From Rhodovulum bhavnagarense (lineage in GTDB: Bacteria; Pseudomonadota; Alphaproteobacteria; Rhodobacterales; Rhodobacteraceae): 64,000 bases of DNA. The translations under genes and the position numbers were made by a program. The first letter of the stretch is position 1, and the number at the start of each line of letters is the position of its first letter. The DNA lies in assembly GCF_004343505.1 (NCBI RefSeq), contig NZ_SLXU01000001.1, forward strand, positions 248,001 to 312,000, read 5' to 3'. Positions 55,406 to 64,000 of the stretch are shown piece after piece. Below the pieces are notes generated by a model. The model worked only from the letters and a program-made list of their open reading frames with translations. It made no database searches and was not told where the DNA came from.

Positions 55406-56010
55406 ACCTTTCGGTTTATTTCGTTACGCCGGACGGGGCTGACGATGCGCTGGTTCTGGCCGCGCTGAAAGGCGGGGCGACGGCGATCCAGTTGCGTGAC
55501 AAGACGGCAACCGACGCCGAGATGATGGCTCAGGCGCGCCGGCTGATACCCCGGCTTGCCGAGGCGGGCGTGGCGTTAATCGTGAATGACCGGATCGAGG
55601 TCGCCCGTGCGGCTGGGGCGGCGGGGCTGCATATCGGGCAGGGCGACGGCGATCCGCGCGTGGCGCGCGCCGCGATCGGCCCCGACTTGCTATTGGGGCT
55701 TTCGGTCGAGCAGGCGGCGCATGTCGCGGCGATCCCCCATGGCATCGTTGACTACCTGGGCGTCGGCCCGGTTCGTGCAACCGCGACCAAGCCAGACCAC
55801 GCCGCGCCCATCGGGTTGGACGGGCTTGCCCGCCTGGTTACCGCCGCCGCCCCGGTGCCGTGCGTTGCCATCGGCGGTGTTACCGCCGCCGATATCCCCG
55901 ATATCAAGCGCAATGGCTGCGCCGGCATCGCGGTCGTTTCGGCCATTTCCGCCGCCGCCGATCCCCAGGCCGCCACCCGGTCCCTTGTCGATGCATGGAG
56001 GATAGCATGA
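55402..56010 (+). CDS. thiE: Thiamine-phosphate synthase
   Basis: Joins the thiazole and pyrimidine phosphates. The 202-residue TIM barrel shows YFVTPDG, AIQLRDKTATD, LIVNDRIEVARAAGAAGLHIGQGD, DYLGVGPVRATATKPDHAAPIG and VAIGGVTAADI. ATG overlaps the thiM stop and the thiD start overlaps its own stop. Confidence 0.94.
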   Translation: MNLSVYFVTPDGADDALVLAALKGGATAIQLRDKTATDAEMMAQARRLIPRLAEAGVALIVNDRIEVARAAGAAGLHIGQGDGDPRVARAAIGPDLLLGLSVEQAAHVAAIPHGIVDYLGVGPVRATATKPDHAAPIGLDGLARLVTAAAPVPCVAIGGVTAADIPDIKRNGCAGIAVVSAISAAADPQAATRSLVDAWRIA

Positions 56011-56813
56011 TCCCGACCATCCCCAACATCCTCGCGATAGCCGGTTCCGACCCCTCGGGCGGGGCCGGGATACAGGCCGATATAAAGGCGATCTCGGCCA
56101 ATGGCGGCTACGCGATGGCCGCGATCACCGCGTTGACCGTGCAAAATACCCTTGGGGTGCGGGCGGCCAGCCTGATGAATCCAAGCTTTGTCGCCGAGCA
56201 GGTAGCCGCGGTTTTCGATGATATCCGCGTGGATGCGGTCAAGATCGGAATGCTGGGCGATGCAGCGATCGTCGAGGCCGTGGCGCAGGTGCTGGCCGGC
56301 CGCGATGTGCCGGTCGTTCTGGACCCGGTGATGGTGGCCAAGGGGGGCGATCGGCTGTTGGCCGGTGACGCCGTTGCCGCGCTGCGCGACAGGTTGGTGC
56401 CGCTGGCCACAGTCATCACCCCCAACCTGCCCGAGGCCGCCGACCTGCTGGGCTGTGCCGAGGCCACCACCCGCGATGACATGCGCACGCAGGCCCAGAC
56501 GCTGCTGGCGCTGGGCTGCGGTGCGGTGCTGTTGAAAGGCGGGCACCTTGCGGAAGATGATAGCCCGGACCTTTTGCATGCGCCCGCGCGCAGCGAGTGG
56601 CTTGAGGGGCCACGCCTGCGCACGGTCAATACGCATGGCACGGGGTGTACGTTGTCGGCCACGCTCGCCACCCATCTGGCCCTGACCGGCGACCCTCTGG
56701 CGGCGGCCCTTGCGGCAAAGGCATACACCGCCGGCGCGATCGCCGGCGCGTCGGCGCTGACCGTGGGGCGCGGGCACGGACCGACTGATCATTTCTTTGC
56801 CTCGCGCAGGTGA
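56007..56813 (+). CDS. thiD: Hydroxymethylpyrimidine/phosphomethylpyrimidine kinase
   Basis: Phosphorylates HMP twice for thiamine synthesis. The 268-residue ribokinase-fold enzyme shows IAGSDPSGGAGIQADIKA at the start, MLGDAAIVEAV, VLDPVMVAKGGDRLL, TPNLPEAADLLG and the catalytic NTHGTGCTLSATLATHLA. Overlaps thiE. Third gene of thiM-E-D. Confidence 0.95.
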   Translation: MIPTIPNILAIAGSDPSGGAGIQADIKAISANGGYAMAAITALTVQNTLGVRAASLMNPSFVAEQVAAVFDDIRVDAVKIGMLGDAAIVEAVAQVLAGRDVPVVLDPVMVAKGGDRLLAGDAVAALRDRLVPLATVITPNLPEAADLLGCAEATTRDDMRTQAQTLLALGCGAVLLKGGHLAEDDSPDLLHAPARSEWLEGPRLRTVNTHGTGCTLSATLATHLALTGDPLAAALAAKAYTAGAIAGASALTVGRGHGPTDHFFASRR

Positions 56814-56959
56814 GGGTGTTCCGGGACCGTTGCGTTTTCGCATCGCTTTTCGAAAAAGCGTCACTGTATACCCACATGTGGTAAATCATTATACTTCCAA
56901 AGGTTAAAAGTTGATGCTAACGTCCTGCTAATAATAATGAACTGAGGCAGGCTACAGGT

Positions 56960-58030
56960 ATGAAAACGTGCTTTCGCGGCGCGTTCGTCATTTCCTGGGC
57001 ACAGACGGAACTGGATGGGGTACGGGGCGCTGCGCCCGAGGCTTTGGCCGTTGGCGCGTCCTGGCGCTGGATCGGCGAGGCCGTTCGGGTGGACGGGCCC
57101 AAGGGTATCATGGTTCTGGACGGCGTCCGGGAAGAGGGCGATCTGCGCCGCCGCGCAGCACAATCGGTGCGTCGGCTGGTGGGCGCGGCACTGGATCGCG
57201 CGGTGTCGCCTCTTGCGCCGGCAGAGGACCAGATGCCGGACCGCGGGTTCGTGGTGACCGACGGTGTGACAAGCTTTACCGTGACCGAAATCGACACCGG
57301 ACAGGGCGGCGCCCCGTTGCTTATGTTTGTCAATGACATGCCGCCGCCGAACTGCGACTTGTGGGTGGTGCGGCGGATTGCCGAAGGCCCGGTCACCAAC
57401 CGCATCGGCGACATGGAACGCGGTGTGATCTGTTTCGTGCAAGGCACCCGGATCGCGACGCCACGTGGCGCGCTACCGGTCGAGGCTCTGCGTCCGGGGG
57501 ACCGTGTCGATACACTGGATGACGGGCCCCAGGAAATTCTTTGGGTTGGTCGGCGAAGGATGACCGGTGCGCGGCTTTACGCCATGCCGCACCTGCGGCC
57601 GGTGCGCATCCGGGCTGGTGCATTGGCCAGCGGGCGGCCCGAGGACGATTTGCTGGTGTCGCCGCAACACCGCGTCTTGCTGCGCGGCAGAAAGGCAGAG
57701 CTGCTGTTCAATGCGTCCGAGGTTCTGATCGCGGCAGAAGATCTTTTGAACGACCGTTCGATCACCTACGATCACGGTCTGCGCGAGGTTACCTATATCC
57801 ACCTGATGCTGGAACGGCACCAGGTTCTCTGGGCCAACGGGGTCGAAACCGAGAGCTTTCATCCCGCCAATACCGCGCTTGATGCGGTCCAGGAAGATCA
57901 GCGCAGGGCGTTGCTGGATCTCTTTCCGGCGATTGGCGATGATCCCCACAGCTATGGCGCCTTTGCCCGTCGAAGCCTGACGGGATCAGAGGCCGCGATC
58001 TTGGCCCACGAGGGCGGGCTGGGGCATTGA
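56960..58030 (+). CDS. Hint-domain protein
   Basis: A 356-residue protein with a C-terminal Hint (hedgehog/intein-like) domain from about residue 155: VICFVQGTRIATPRGALPVEALRPGDRVDTLDDGPQEILWVGRRR. It continues RPVRIRAGALASGRPEDDLLVSPQHRVLLR. The N-terminal part (1-150) is not recognised and has no signal peptide. Such proteins are common in roseobacters, often close to RTX-type exported proteins, but none is adjacent. The intein end (His-Asn) is not evident, so splicing is not implied. A 146-bp AT-rich upstream region holds the palindrome CCACATGTGG (56872-56881). Confidence 0.82.
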   Translation: MKTCFRGAFVISWAQTELDGVRGAAPEALAVGASWRWIGEAVRVDGPKGIMVLDGVREEGDLRRRAAQSVRRLVGAALDRAVSPLAPAEDQMPDRGFVVTDGVTSFTVTEIDTGQGGAPLLMFVNDMPPPNCDLWVVRRIAEGPVTNRIGDMERGVICFVQGTRIATPRGALPVEALRPGDRVDTLDDGPQEILWVGRRRMTGARLYAMPHLRPVRIRAGALASGRPEDDLLVSPQHRVLLRGRKAELLFNASEVLIAAEDLLNDRSITYDHGLREVTYIHLMLERHQVLWANGVETESFHPANTALDAVQEDQRRALLDLFPAIGDDPHSYGAFARRSLTGSEAAILAHEGGLGH

Positions 58031-58062
58031 CACCGCCGCGCGCATCCGTATAAGCACATCGT

Positions 58063-58087
58063 CCCCGGCCTTTGTGGTCGGGGTTTT
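58063..58087 (+). terminator. Terminator after the Hint-domain gene
   Basis: Stem CCCCGGCC / GGTCGGGG (one G-T pair) with a short loop, then TTTT. Confidence 0.85.
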
Positions 58088-58206
58088 CATTGGTGTTGGT
58101 GGCCCCCGCAAGGGGATGCCTGTCGGGATGACGCGCAAGCGGAATGCCAAAGGACAACGCCCTTCATGGCCGCGCGGCGCGCGGCGCCTAAAGAAGGAGA
58201 TCAGCC

Positions 58207-58827
58207 GTGACCAAACGCACGTCTGCCAAGTACAAGATCGACCGCCGGATGGGTGAAAACATCTGGGGCCGCGCTAAATCCCCCGTCATTCGCCGTGAAT
58301 ACGGCCCCGGTCAGCATGGCCAGCGCCGCAAGGGCAAGATGTCCGATTTCGGCCTGCAACTGCGCGCCAAGCAAAAGCTGAAGGGTTATTACGGTGATCT
58401 GACCGAGAAACAGTTCCGCCGCATCTATGCCGAGGCCGAACGCGTCCGTGGCGATACCGGCGAAATCCTCATCGGCCTGCTGGAGCGGCGCCTTGATGCG
58501 GTCGTTTACCGTGCCAAGTTCGTACCGACGATCTTTGCCGCGCGCCAGTTCGTGAACCATGGTCATGTTACCGTGAACGGCAAGCGTGTGAACATCCCCT
58601 CTTACCGCGTGCAGGAAGGTGACGTGATCGAAGTGCGTGACCGATCCAAGCAGATGGCGGTCTTGCTGGAGGCCGTGCAACTGACTGAGCGTGACGTTCC
58701 CGATTACATCGAGGCCGATCATTCCAAGATGACCGCGAAATTCGTGCGTACGCCGGGCTTGGCCGATGTGCCTTACCCGGTGCACATGGAACCCAACCTC
58801 GTCATCGAATTCTACGCGCAGAACTAA
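58207..58827 (+). CDS. rpsD: 30S ribosomal protein S4
   Basis: Primary 16S-rRNA-binding protein of the small subunit, 206 residues. It shows [55 protein letters not shown], and the S4 RNA-binding domain ([45 protein letters not shown]). It starts with GTG after AAGAAGGAG. Single-gene unit, as is usual in alphaproteobacteria. Confidence 0.97.
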   Translation: MTKRTSAKYKIDRRMGENIWGRAKSPVIRREYGPGQHGQRRKGKMSDFGLQLRAKQKLKGYYGDLTEKQFRRIYAEAERVRGDTGEILIGLLERRLDAVVYRAKFVPTIFAARQFVNHGHVTVNGKRVNIPSYRVQEGDVIEVRDRSKQMAVLLEAVQLTERDVPDYIEADHSKMTAKFVRTPGLADVPYPVHMEPNLVIEFYAQN

Positions 58828-58852
58828 GCCTGCGCCAAAGGCTGGGAATAGT

Positions 58853-58883
58853 GGCCCGTCCCGGCAAAGGGGCGGGCCTTTTT
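58853..58883 (+). terminator. Terminator after rpsD
   Basis: Stem GGCCCGTCCC / GGGGCGGGCC (one G-T pair) with a GGCAAA loop and five T residues. Confidence 0.92.
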
Positions 58884-59015
58884 CATGCTCTGCAGGGGCT
58901 TTGGCCCCCCGTCGGTTATTTGCGCAACACTGCCCATCCCACAGGTTGCGGGCCTTTCGTTTCCCGCTGGCCTTGCTTGGGGGGCACGGCTAGGTATGCG
59001 GCGAAGGAGACGTTG

Positions 59016-60101
59016 ATGGCCCGCATCATTCCCCAACCCGGAATCCTGGAAATCGCGCCCTATGTGGGTGGTCAGTCCAGGATCGAGGGCATGGCCGAGG
59101 TGGTGAAACTCTCGTCCAACGAGAACCCGTTCGGCCCCTCTGACAAGGCGCGCGCCGCCTTTGCGCGCACGGTTCACACGCTGCACCGTTATCCCTCGAC
59201 CGACCATGCCGAATTGCGCGCCGCGATCGGCGAGGTTCATCGCGTGGACCCGGCCCGTGTGATTTGCGGTGTCGGTTCGGACGAGATCATTTCGTTCCTG
59301 TGCTATGCCTATGCGGGGCCGGGAACCGAGGTGATCCACACCGAGCACGGGTTTTCGATGTATCGCATCTCGGCGCTGGGTGCGGGCGCGACCCCGGTCG
59401 AGGTGCCGGAAAAGGCGCGCGTCGTCGATGTTGATGCGATTCTTTCCGCCTGTACCGACCGTACCCGGCTTGTATTCATCGCCAATCCTGGCAACCCGAC
59501 CGGCACGATGGTTCCCATGCACGATATCGAGCGTCTTGCCGCGTCGCTTCCGGGCCAGGTGCTGCTGGTTCTGGACGGGGCCTATGCTGAATATGCCGAG
59601 GGTTTCGATGGCGGCGCACGCCTGGTAGAGTCGCGCGACAACGTTGTGATGACGCGCACTTTTTCCAAGCTTTACGGCTTGGGCGGGCTGCGTATCGGGT
59701 GGGGCTATGGCCCGGCGCCGGTGATCGATGTTCTCAATCGCATCCGCGGGCCGTTCAACCTCAGCCAGACCCAGCTTGAGACCGCCGAGGCCGCCGTGCG
59801 CGACACCGACTATGCAGAACGGTGCCGGTCGGAAAACGCGCGGCTGCGAGCCTGGATGGTCGAGGCGCTGAACAGGCTCGGCGTTGCGACCGATGCCTCT
59901 TTCGCCAATTTCGTGTTGGCCCGGTTTGCCGGGCAGGCGCAGGCAGAGGCGTGCGAGGCCTATCTTCAGACGCAGGGGCTGATCGTGCGCAAGGTCGCAG
60001 GTTACAAGCTGCCGCAGGCGCTGCGGATCACGGTGGGTGACGAACCGTCCTGCCGGCGGGTGGTTCATGCCATCGGCCAGTTCCTAGAGGGCGAGGAATG
60101 A
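59016..60101 (+). CDS. hisC: Histidinol-phosphate aminotransferase
   Basis: PLP aminotransferase of histidine synthesis; in this group it often also serves phenylalanine and tyrosine synthesis. The 361 residues show [41 protein letters not shown]-like [14 protein letters not shown], and the PLP Lys in [20 protein letters not shown]. It is followed, with a four-base overlap, by prephenate dehydrogenase, which supports a shared role in aromatic amino acids. Confidence 0.94.
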   Translation: MARIIPQPGILEIAPYVGGQSRIEGMAEVVKLSSNENPFGPSDKARAAFARTVHTLHRYPSTDHAELRAAIGEVHRVDPARVICGVGSDEIISFLCYAYAGPGTEVIHTEHGFSMYRISALGAGATPVEVPEKARVVDVDAILSACTDRTRLVFIANPGNPTGTMVPMHDIERLAASLPGQVLLVLDGAYAEYAEGFDGGARLVESRDNVVMTRTFSKLYGLGGLRIGWGYGPAPVIDVLNRIRGPFNLSQTQLETAEAAVRDTDYAERCRSENARLRAWMVEALNRLGVATDASFANFVLARFAGQAQAEACEAYLQTQGLIVRKVAGYKLPQALRITVGDEPSCRRVVHAIGQFLEGEE

Positions 60102-61018
60102 GCTTGGTCTACAAGCGTGTCGCGTTGATCGGGATGGGGCTGATCGCAGGGTCCATGGCGCTGGCGATGCGCCGTGGCGGGTTGGCCGGTGAAATCGTCG
60201 GTACCGCACGCTCGGCAGAAACGCGCCGCATTGCCGCCGAGATCGGCCTGGTAGACCGGGTGGCCGAAACCGCTGCCGAGGCCGTGCGAGGCGCAGACCT
60301 GGTGGTTCTGGCCGTCCCGGTCGGAGCAATGGACCAGATTGCCGCCGAGATCGGGCCGCATCTTGAACCGGGCGTGACGGTGACCGATGTCGGCTCGGTC
60401 AAGCGCGCGGTGATCGAGGCCGTGGGCCCAAAGCTGCCCGCAGGTGTACATTTCATCCCCGGCCATCCCCTTGCCGGGACCGAGCATTCCGGCCCGCGCG
60501 CGGGCTTTGCCGAACTGTTCGACAACCGCTGGTGCCTTCTGGTGCCGGTCGAGGGCACTGACCCGGCTGCCACCGCCCGGCTGCGGACGCTTTGGGAAGG
60601 TATGGGCGCCCATGTCGAAGAAATGGATGCCGACCACCACGACCTCGTGCTGGCGGTGACCAGCCATGTGCCGCACCTGATCGCCTATACGATGGTGGGT
60701 GTGGCCGATGATCTGCGCCGGGTGACCGATAGCGAGGTGATCAAGTATTCCGCTGCGGGGTTTCGCGATTTCACACGCATCGCGGCCTCGGACCCCACGA
60801 TGTGGCGCGATGTTTTCCTGACCAACAAGGAAGCAACGCTGGAAATCCTTGGCCGGTTCACCGAGGAACTCTTCGCCCTGCAACGGGCGATCCGCACCGG
60901 GCAGGGAGAACAGCTTTTCGACTATTTCACCCATACCCGCGCCATACGCCGCGGGATTATCGAGGCAGGTCAGGATACAGACGCGCCCGATTTCGGGCGC
61001 GGCAAGGCGCGGTCATGA
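60098..61018 (+). CDS. Prephenate/arogenate dehydrogenase
   Basis: NAD(P)-dependent oxidative decarboxylase for tyrosine synthesis (TyrA/TyrC type). The 306 residues show the Rossmann start [33 protein letters not shown], the active His in [14 protein letters not shown] and [18 protein letters not shown]. There is no chorismate mutase or ACT domain, so it is the monofunctional form. Overlaps hisC upstream and the extensin-like gene downstream. Confidence 0.92.
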   Translation: MSLVYKRVALIGMGLIAGSMALAMRRGGLAGEIVGTARSAETRRIAAEIGLVDRVAETAAEAVRGADLVVLAVPVGAMDQIAAEIGPHLEPGVTVTDVGSVKRAVIEAVGPKLPAGVHFIPGHPLAGTEHSGPRAGFAELFDNRWCLLVPVEGTDPAATARLRTLWEGMGAHVEEMDADHHDLVLAVTSHVPHLIAYTMVGVADDLRRVTDSEVIKYSAAGFRDFTRIAASDPTMWRDVFLTNKEATLEILGRFTEELFALQRAIRTGQGEQLFDYFTHTRAIRRGIIEAGQDTDAPDFGRGKARS

Positions 61019-61968
61019 TCGCGCCGCTGGCATTCGCGCTGTTTTCTGCGATTGCCGTTGCGCCGGCTTTGGCATCCCTCGATCAAGAGGGGCCGCGGCC
61101 GGTGCCGCGCCCCTTGGCGGGGGCTTACGCGCGGGCCGAGATGTTGCCACGTGTTCCGCTTGCCCCTGTCCATTACAACGCCACGATCCGGCCCGCACCG
61201 CGTCCGGGATCGGGGCCAGGAACCGGAGCGGGGCTGATCCTGTTGGTGCCGGTGCATTACTCGGCGGCGATCCGGCCCGCCCCCCGGCCGCTGCGCCCGC
61301 CGTTGCCCGGCCGGGTGCTGGAAATTCAGACGGGTGCGGGGCTGGCGCGCTCGGCTCGACCGGTGGCGCGCCCGCATGTCATGTCGGCCACGCCCGTACC
61401 GACCCTGGTGCAAACCCGGCCTGCCATCATGGCGCATGGATCAAGCGGCACGATCTGCGGCGATCCCGCCATCCAGGGCGAGGCATTGCCGCCCATCGAG
61501 GGCCGGATAGCGGGCTGTGGTGTGGCCCGTCCGGTACGTGTCTCATCGGTGGACGGTGTCGTCCTGGCCCAGCCTGCCACGATGGAGTGCGACACCGCGC
61601 GCGCCCTGCGGGATTGGGTGAATGCGGGCGTCAAGCCAGTGATCGGTCGGCTTGGCGGCGGGGTCGCCTCGTTGCGGATCGTGGCCGGCTATGCCTGTCG
61701 GCCGCGTAACAACAAGCCCGGCGCCAAGCTGTCGGAACATGCCGCGGGGCGCGCGGTAGACGTCGCTGCGATCGATCTGCGCAATGGCGTATCGCTCAGC
61801 GTGCTGAACGGCTGGTCCGACCCGGTGCAGGGCAAGCTGTTGCGCCGGATGCACGCCTCGGCCTGCGGTCCGTTCGGCACCGTTCTGGGGCCGGATTCCG
61901 ACGGCTATCACCGGGACCATTTCCATCTCGATACCGCGCGTTACCGCGCCGGACCCTATTGCCGCTAG
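61015..61968 (+). CDS. Extensin-like C-terminal-domain protein (exported)
   Basis: A 317-residue protein with a signal peptide (about 1-20, ending ALAS), then a Pro-rich stalk that contains an internal repeat (PVHYNATIRPAPRPG and PVHYSAAIRPAPRPL). The C-terminal extensin-like domain is a zinc-peptidase-like fold: CDTARALRDWVNAGVKP, YACRPRNNKPGAKLSEHAAGRAVDVAAI, and DHFHLDTARY with conserved His/Asp. It resembles MepA/LAS-type peptidoglycan peptidases. The HAAGRAVDV and HFHLD elements would bind zinc. ATG overlaps the upstream stop. Confidence 0.82.
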   Translation: MIAPLAFALFSAIAVAPALASLDQEGPRPVPRPLAGAYARAEMLPRVPLAPVHYNATIRPAPRPGSGPGTGAGLILLVPVHYSAAIRPAPRPLRPPLPGRVLEIQTGAGLARSARPVARPHVMSATPVPTLVQTRPAIMAHGSSGTICGDPAIQGEALPPIEGRIAGCGVARPVRVSSVDGVVLAQPATMECDTARALRDWVNAGVKPVIGRLGGGVASLRIVAGYACRPRNNKPGAKLSEHAAGRAVDVAAIDLRNGVSLSVLNGWSDPVQGKLLRRMHASACGPFGTVLGPDSDGYHRDHFHLDTARYRAGPYCR

Positions 61969-62054
61969 GCATCGAGATGCCGGGCGCATGACGCGCCCTT
62001 TCACTTTGCGTGCCGTTGGAGTTTACAGCGGACGGCTGAAAAAGGACCAGACGG

Positions 62055-62594
62055 ATGCGCGACGGGCTTTGGGTCTTTGGATACGGATCGCTGTTGTGGA
62101 ATCCCGGCTTTCCGGTGGCGGATCGGCGGCTTGCGCGGCTTGACGGCTGGCACCGCAGTTTCTGCATGCGATCGATCCATCATCGAGGAACCGAGCAAGA
62201 GCCGGGGCTGGTGCTGGCGCTCGATGCAATGGCGGGGGCGGCGTGTCATGGGCTTGCACTGCGGGTCGCAGCGGGCAGCGAAAAGCCGACGATTGCCTAT
62301 CTGCGCGAGCGCGAACTGGTTTCCTCGGCATATCTCGAAACCGAGCTTGAGGTAGAGGCCCAAGGCCTAGGCCCGCTATCCGTTCTGGCCTATGTCATCG
62401 ACCCCGAACACGGACAGTATTGCGGTGGTCTGCCGCTCGAGGAACAGGCGCGTATCATCGCCCGTGCCCACGGCGGGATGGGGCCGAACGATGCCTATCT
62501 CTACAACACCGCCGCGCACCTGGCCGAGCTTGGCATCGCCGATCCCGACCTTGAATGGCTGGCCGCGCGGGTGCGCGCACTGTCACGGGATTGA
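62055..62594 (+). CDS. chaC: ChaC-type gamma-glutamylcyclotransferase
   Basis: Splits glutathione to 5-oxoproline and Cys-Gly. The 179-residue protein starts with the family motif LWVFGYGSLLWNPGF, then CMRSIHHRGTEQEPGLVLALD, the catalytic Glu in REREL, and YIDPEHGQYCGGLPLEEQARIIARAHGGMGPN. The family call is firm. It follows the extensin-like gene by 86 bp. Confidence 0.9.
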   Translation: MRDGLWVFGYGSLLWNPGFPVADRRLARLDGWHRSFCMRSIHHRGTEQEPGLVLALDAMAGAACHGLALRVAAGSEKPTIAYLRERELVSSAYLETELEVEAQGLGPLSVLAYVIDPEHGQYCGGLPLEEQARIIARAHGGMGPNDAYLYNTAAHLAELGIADPDLEWLAARVRALSRD

Positions 62595-62660
62595 ATGTTG
62601 TCCGCCTGGTGGCCTTGGCCTAGTGTCACGACCAGGAACAAGCGCGTCAGGACCCGACCA

Positions 62661-63860
62661 ATGGACATGACCGACCGCGAGGCCGCGCCGCAATTTTCCC
62701 AGCCCTTGCGCCAGGTGGTGCTGATGCTTCTGGCCGTGGCGCTGTTCGCGGCGGGGGCCTACATGGCCTATCCCCAGGTGGCGCCGGTCTTTCTCGCCAA
62801 CCCTTATCTGAACGGCGTCATCGTCTTCGTTTTCGTGGTTGGGGTTGCGGCCTGCTTTCTTCAGGTGGTGCAACTCATCGCCTCGGTGCGCTGGATCGAG
62901 GAATTTACCGCCGATCTCGGGGGGCAGGCGCCTAGCCGCGCGCCGCGCCTGCTGGCCCCCCTAGCGGCCCTTTTACGCAAGCGCGGCAAACGGATGCAGA
63001 TCGGCACCGCCTCGGCGCGGTCGATCCTGGACTCGGTTGCCACCCGTATCGAAGAGGCGCGCGATATCACGCGCTATATAACCAGCCTTTTGATTTTCTT
63101 GGGCCTTCTGGGCACCTTTTACGGGCTGGCCACAACGGTTCCGGCGGTGGTCGAAACCATCCGATCGCTTGCTCCGCAAGAGGGTGAGGGCGGGGTGCAG
63201 GTCTTTGGTCGGCTGATGAGCGGTCTGGAGGCGCAACTGGGCGGCATGGGGACCGCCTTTGCTTCGTCGCTATTGGGACTGGCAGGGTCGTTGGTGGTGG
63301 GGCTTCTGGAACTGTTTGCAGGCCACGGGCAGAACCGGTTTTACCAGGAGCTGGAGGAATGGTTGTCCTCGATCACCCGGCTCAGCTTTTCGACCGGAGA
63401 GGGCGAAGGCGAAGCCGGCGCCGAGGCGGGGCTTCTTGCGGCCACGCTGGACCAGTTGGCCGACCAGATGCAGGGTCTTCACGCATTGTTTTCCAAGTCT
63501 GACGCCGAACGTCATGCCCTTGCACAGCGCGTCGGCGCGCTGGCCGATGCTGTTGAAACACTTGGCGCGGCGATGGAGGCGCAACTTGGCGATTCCCATG
63601 CGATGACCGAGGCCCTGAGTCGGGTCGCACAGGGCCAGGAACGCGCGGCCATGGCGATCGAGGCGCGCATGGGTGACGAGGGCGCGTTGGCCGATGCCGA
63701 GGCGCGGATGCGCCTGCGATCGATCGACGTGCAACTCTTGCGCATCCTCGAGGAAATCTCTGCTGGGCGGCAGGAAACCGTGACCGATCTGCGCGGTGAC
63801 CTGGTCGACCTGGGCCGAGTGTTGGCGCGACTGGCCCCGCCAGACGGGCGTGGGGTCTAA
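62661..63860 (+). CDS. MotA/TolQ/ExbB-family proton-channel protein with a coiled-coil tail
   Basis: A 399-residue inner-membrane protein. It has four hydrophobic segments (about 19-45, 51-76, 139-165, 197-224). The MotA/TolQ/ExbB core is in the last two (TSLLIFLGLLGTFYGLATTVPAVV; GGMGTAFASSLLGLAGSLVVG). It then has a long charged helical tail (about 250-390) with heptad-like Leu/Ala repeats (LADQMQGLHALFSKSDAERHALAQRVGALADAVETLG). It is followed after 3 bp by an OmpA/MotB-like gene, so the two should form a stator-type complex. Which process it drives is not known. Confidence 0.82.
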   Translation: MDMTDREAAPQFSQPLRQVVLMLLAVALFAAGAYMAYPQVAPVFLANPYLNGVIVFVFVVGVAACFLQVVQLIASVRWIEEFTADLGGQAPSRAPRLLAPLAALLRKRGKRMQIGTASARSILDSVATRIEEARDITRYITSLLIFLGLLGTFYGLATTVPAVVETIRSLAPQEGEGGVQVFGRLMSGLEAQLGGMGTAFASSLLGLAGSLVVGLLELFAGHGQNRFYQELEEWLSSITRLSFSTGEGEGEAGAEAGLLAATLDQLADQMQGLHALFSKSDAERHALAQRVGALADAVETLGAAMEAQLGDSHAMTEALSRVAQGQERAAMAIEARMGDEGALADAEARMRLRSIDVQLLRILEEISAGRQETVTDLRGDLVDLGRVLARLAPPDGRGV

Positions 63861-63863
63861 CCC

Positions 63864-64000
63864 ATGGCCCTGAGCCGTCGAAGCGGGCAGCGGCTCCAGG
63901 CCTCGATCTGGCCGGGATTCGTCGATGCGATGACGGCATTGTTGCTGGTGCTGATGTTCGTGCTGTCGATCTTCATGATCGTGCAGGTCATGTTGCGGGA
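63864..64000 (+). CDS. MotB/OmpA-like protein, N-terminal part (runs off the window)
   Basis: The first 45 codons are seen: a basic N-terminus (ALSRRSGQRLQASIWPGFVDAMT) and one membrane helix (ALLLVLMFVLSIFMIVQVML). The Asp in FVDAMTALLLVLMFVLSIF sits where MotB/ExbD carry the proton-carrying Asp. The gene begins 3 bp after the ExbB/MotA-like gene and continues beyond 64000, where an OmpA peptidoglycan-binding domain would be expected. Confidence 0.8.
   Translation, partial: MALSRRSGQRLQASIWPGFVDAMTALLLVLMFVLSIFMIVQVMLR

Overview
The window is a dense, GC-rich stretch of chromosome from an alphaproteobacterium, most likely a member of the Rhodobacteraceae/Roseobacter group. Pointers are a polyhydroxyalkanoate locus with PhaR-type operators, genes matching the beta-hydroxyaspartate cycle, a SAM/SAH-type riboswitch in front of metK, an Irr regulator beside fabA-fabB-fabI, and a REP-like repeat resembling ones I recall from this group. 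Almost all of the sequence is coding and most genes are housekeeping. I see no prophage, insertion sequence, CRISPR array or integrase.

Layout. 1-1.9 kb: end of phaC, phasin phaP and regulator phaR. 1.9-9.9 kb: a LysR regulator, metG, a YbjN protein, proC-csaA-hydroxyacid dehydrogenase, a fluoride-export operon (two crcB paralogues plus a DUF190 protein) and a cation/Ca2+ antiporter. 9.9-11.7 kb: a decayed locus with remnants of phnX, phnW, a possible permease and a frameshifted LysR gene. 11.8-16.2 kb: lytic transglycosylase, ilvD, oxyR. 15.3-19.6 kb: bhcR divergent from bhcB-bhcC-bhcD, with no bhcA. 19.8-23.5 kb: tRNA-Arg, an NDUFS4-like subunit, fabI-fabB-fabA, irr. 23.6-31.2 kb: an unrecognised conserved protein, miaB, an OmpA-family protein and a lipoprotein sharing one motif, then phoH-ybeY-corC-lnt. 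31.2-38.1 kb: riboswitch-metK, trmB, rpmB, a glutamine amidotransferase, meaB, hrpB. 38.2-41.4 kb: REP-like element, argD-argF behind a possible arginine leader peptide, and a ZIP transporter. 41.5-50.7 kb: lldD-like, rplY, aroA-cmk-rpsA, ihfB-lapA-trpF, a frameshifted small gene, trpB. 50.7-54.4 kb: pth, a PCu(A)C chaperone, sirtuin and LMW phosphatase (divergent), a small secreted protein, a hemolysin-III protein. 54.5-56.8 kb: TPP riboswitch and thiM-thiE-thiD. 57-64 kb: a Hint-domain protein, rpsD, hisC-prephenate dehydrogenase-extensin-like protein, ChaC, and an ExbB/MotA-like plus OmpA/MotB-like pair cut by the window end.

How genes work together. The pha genes store carbon and PhaR would repress phaP through the twin operators. 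The bhc genes convert glyoxylate plus glycine to oxaloacetate, but the aminotransferase that regenerates glycine and aspartate must lie elsewhere. fabA-fabB-fabI make unsaturated fatty acids. Short biosynthetic operons for thiamine, arginine, tryptophan, aromatic compounds and histidine are each preceded by or packed with their own control elements. The most interesting non-coding signals are two TGAAAA-N3-TTTTCA palindromes between bhcR and bhcB and an Arg-rich 16-codon leader ahead of argD. All calls come from reading the sequence; no database search was run.
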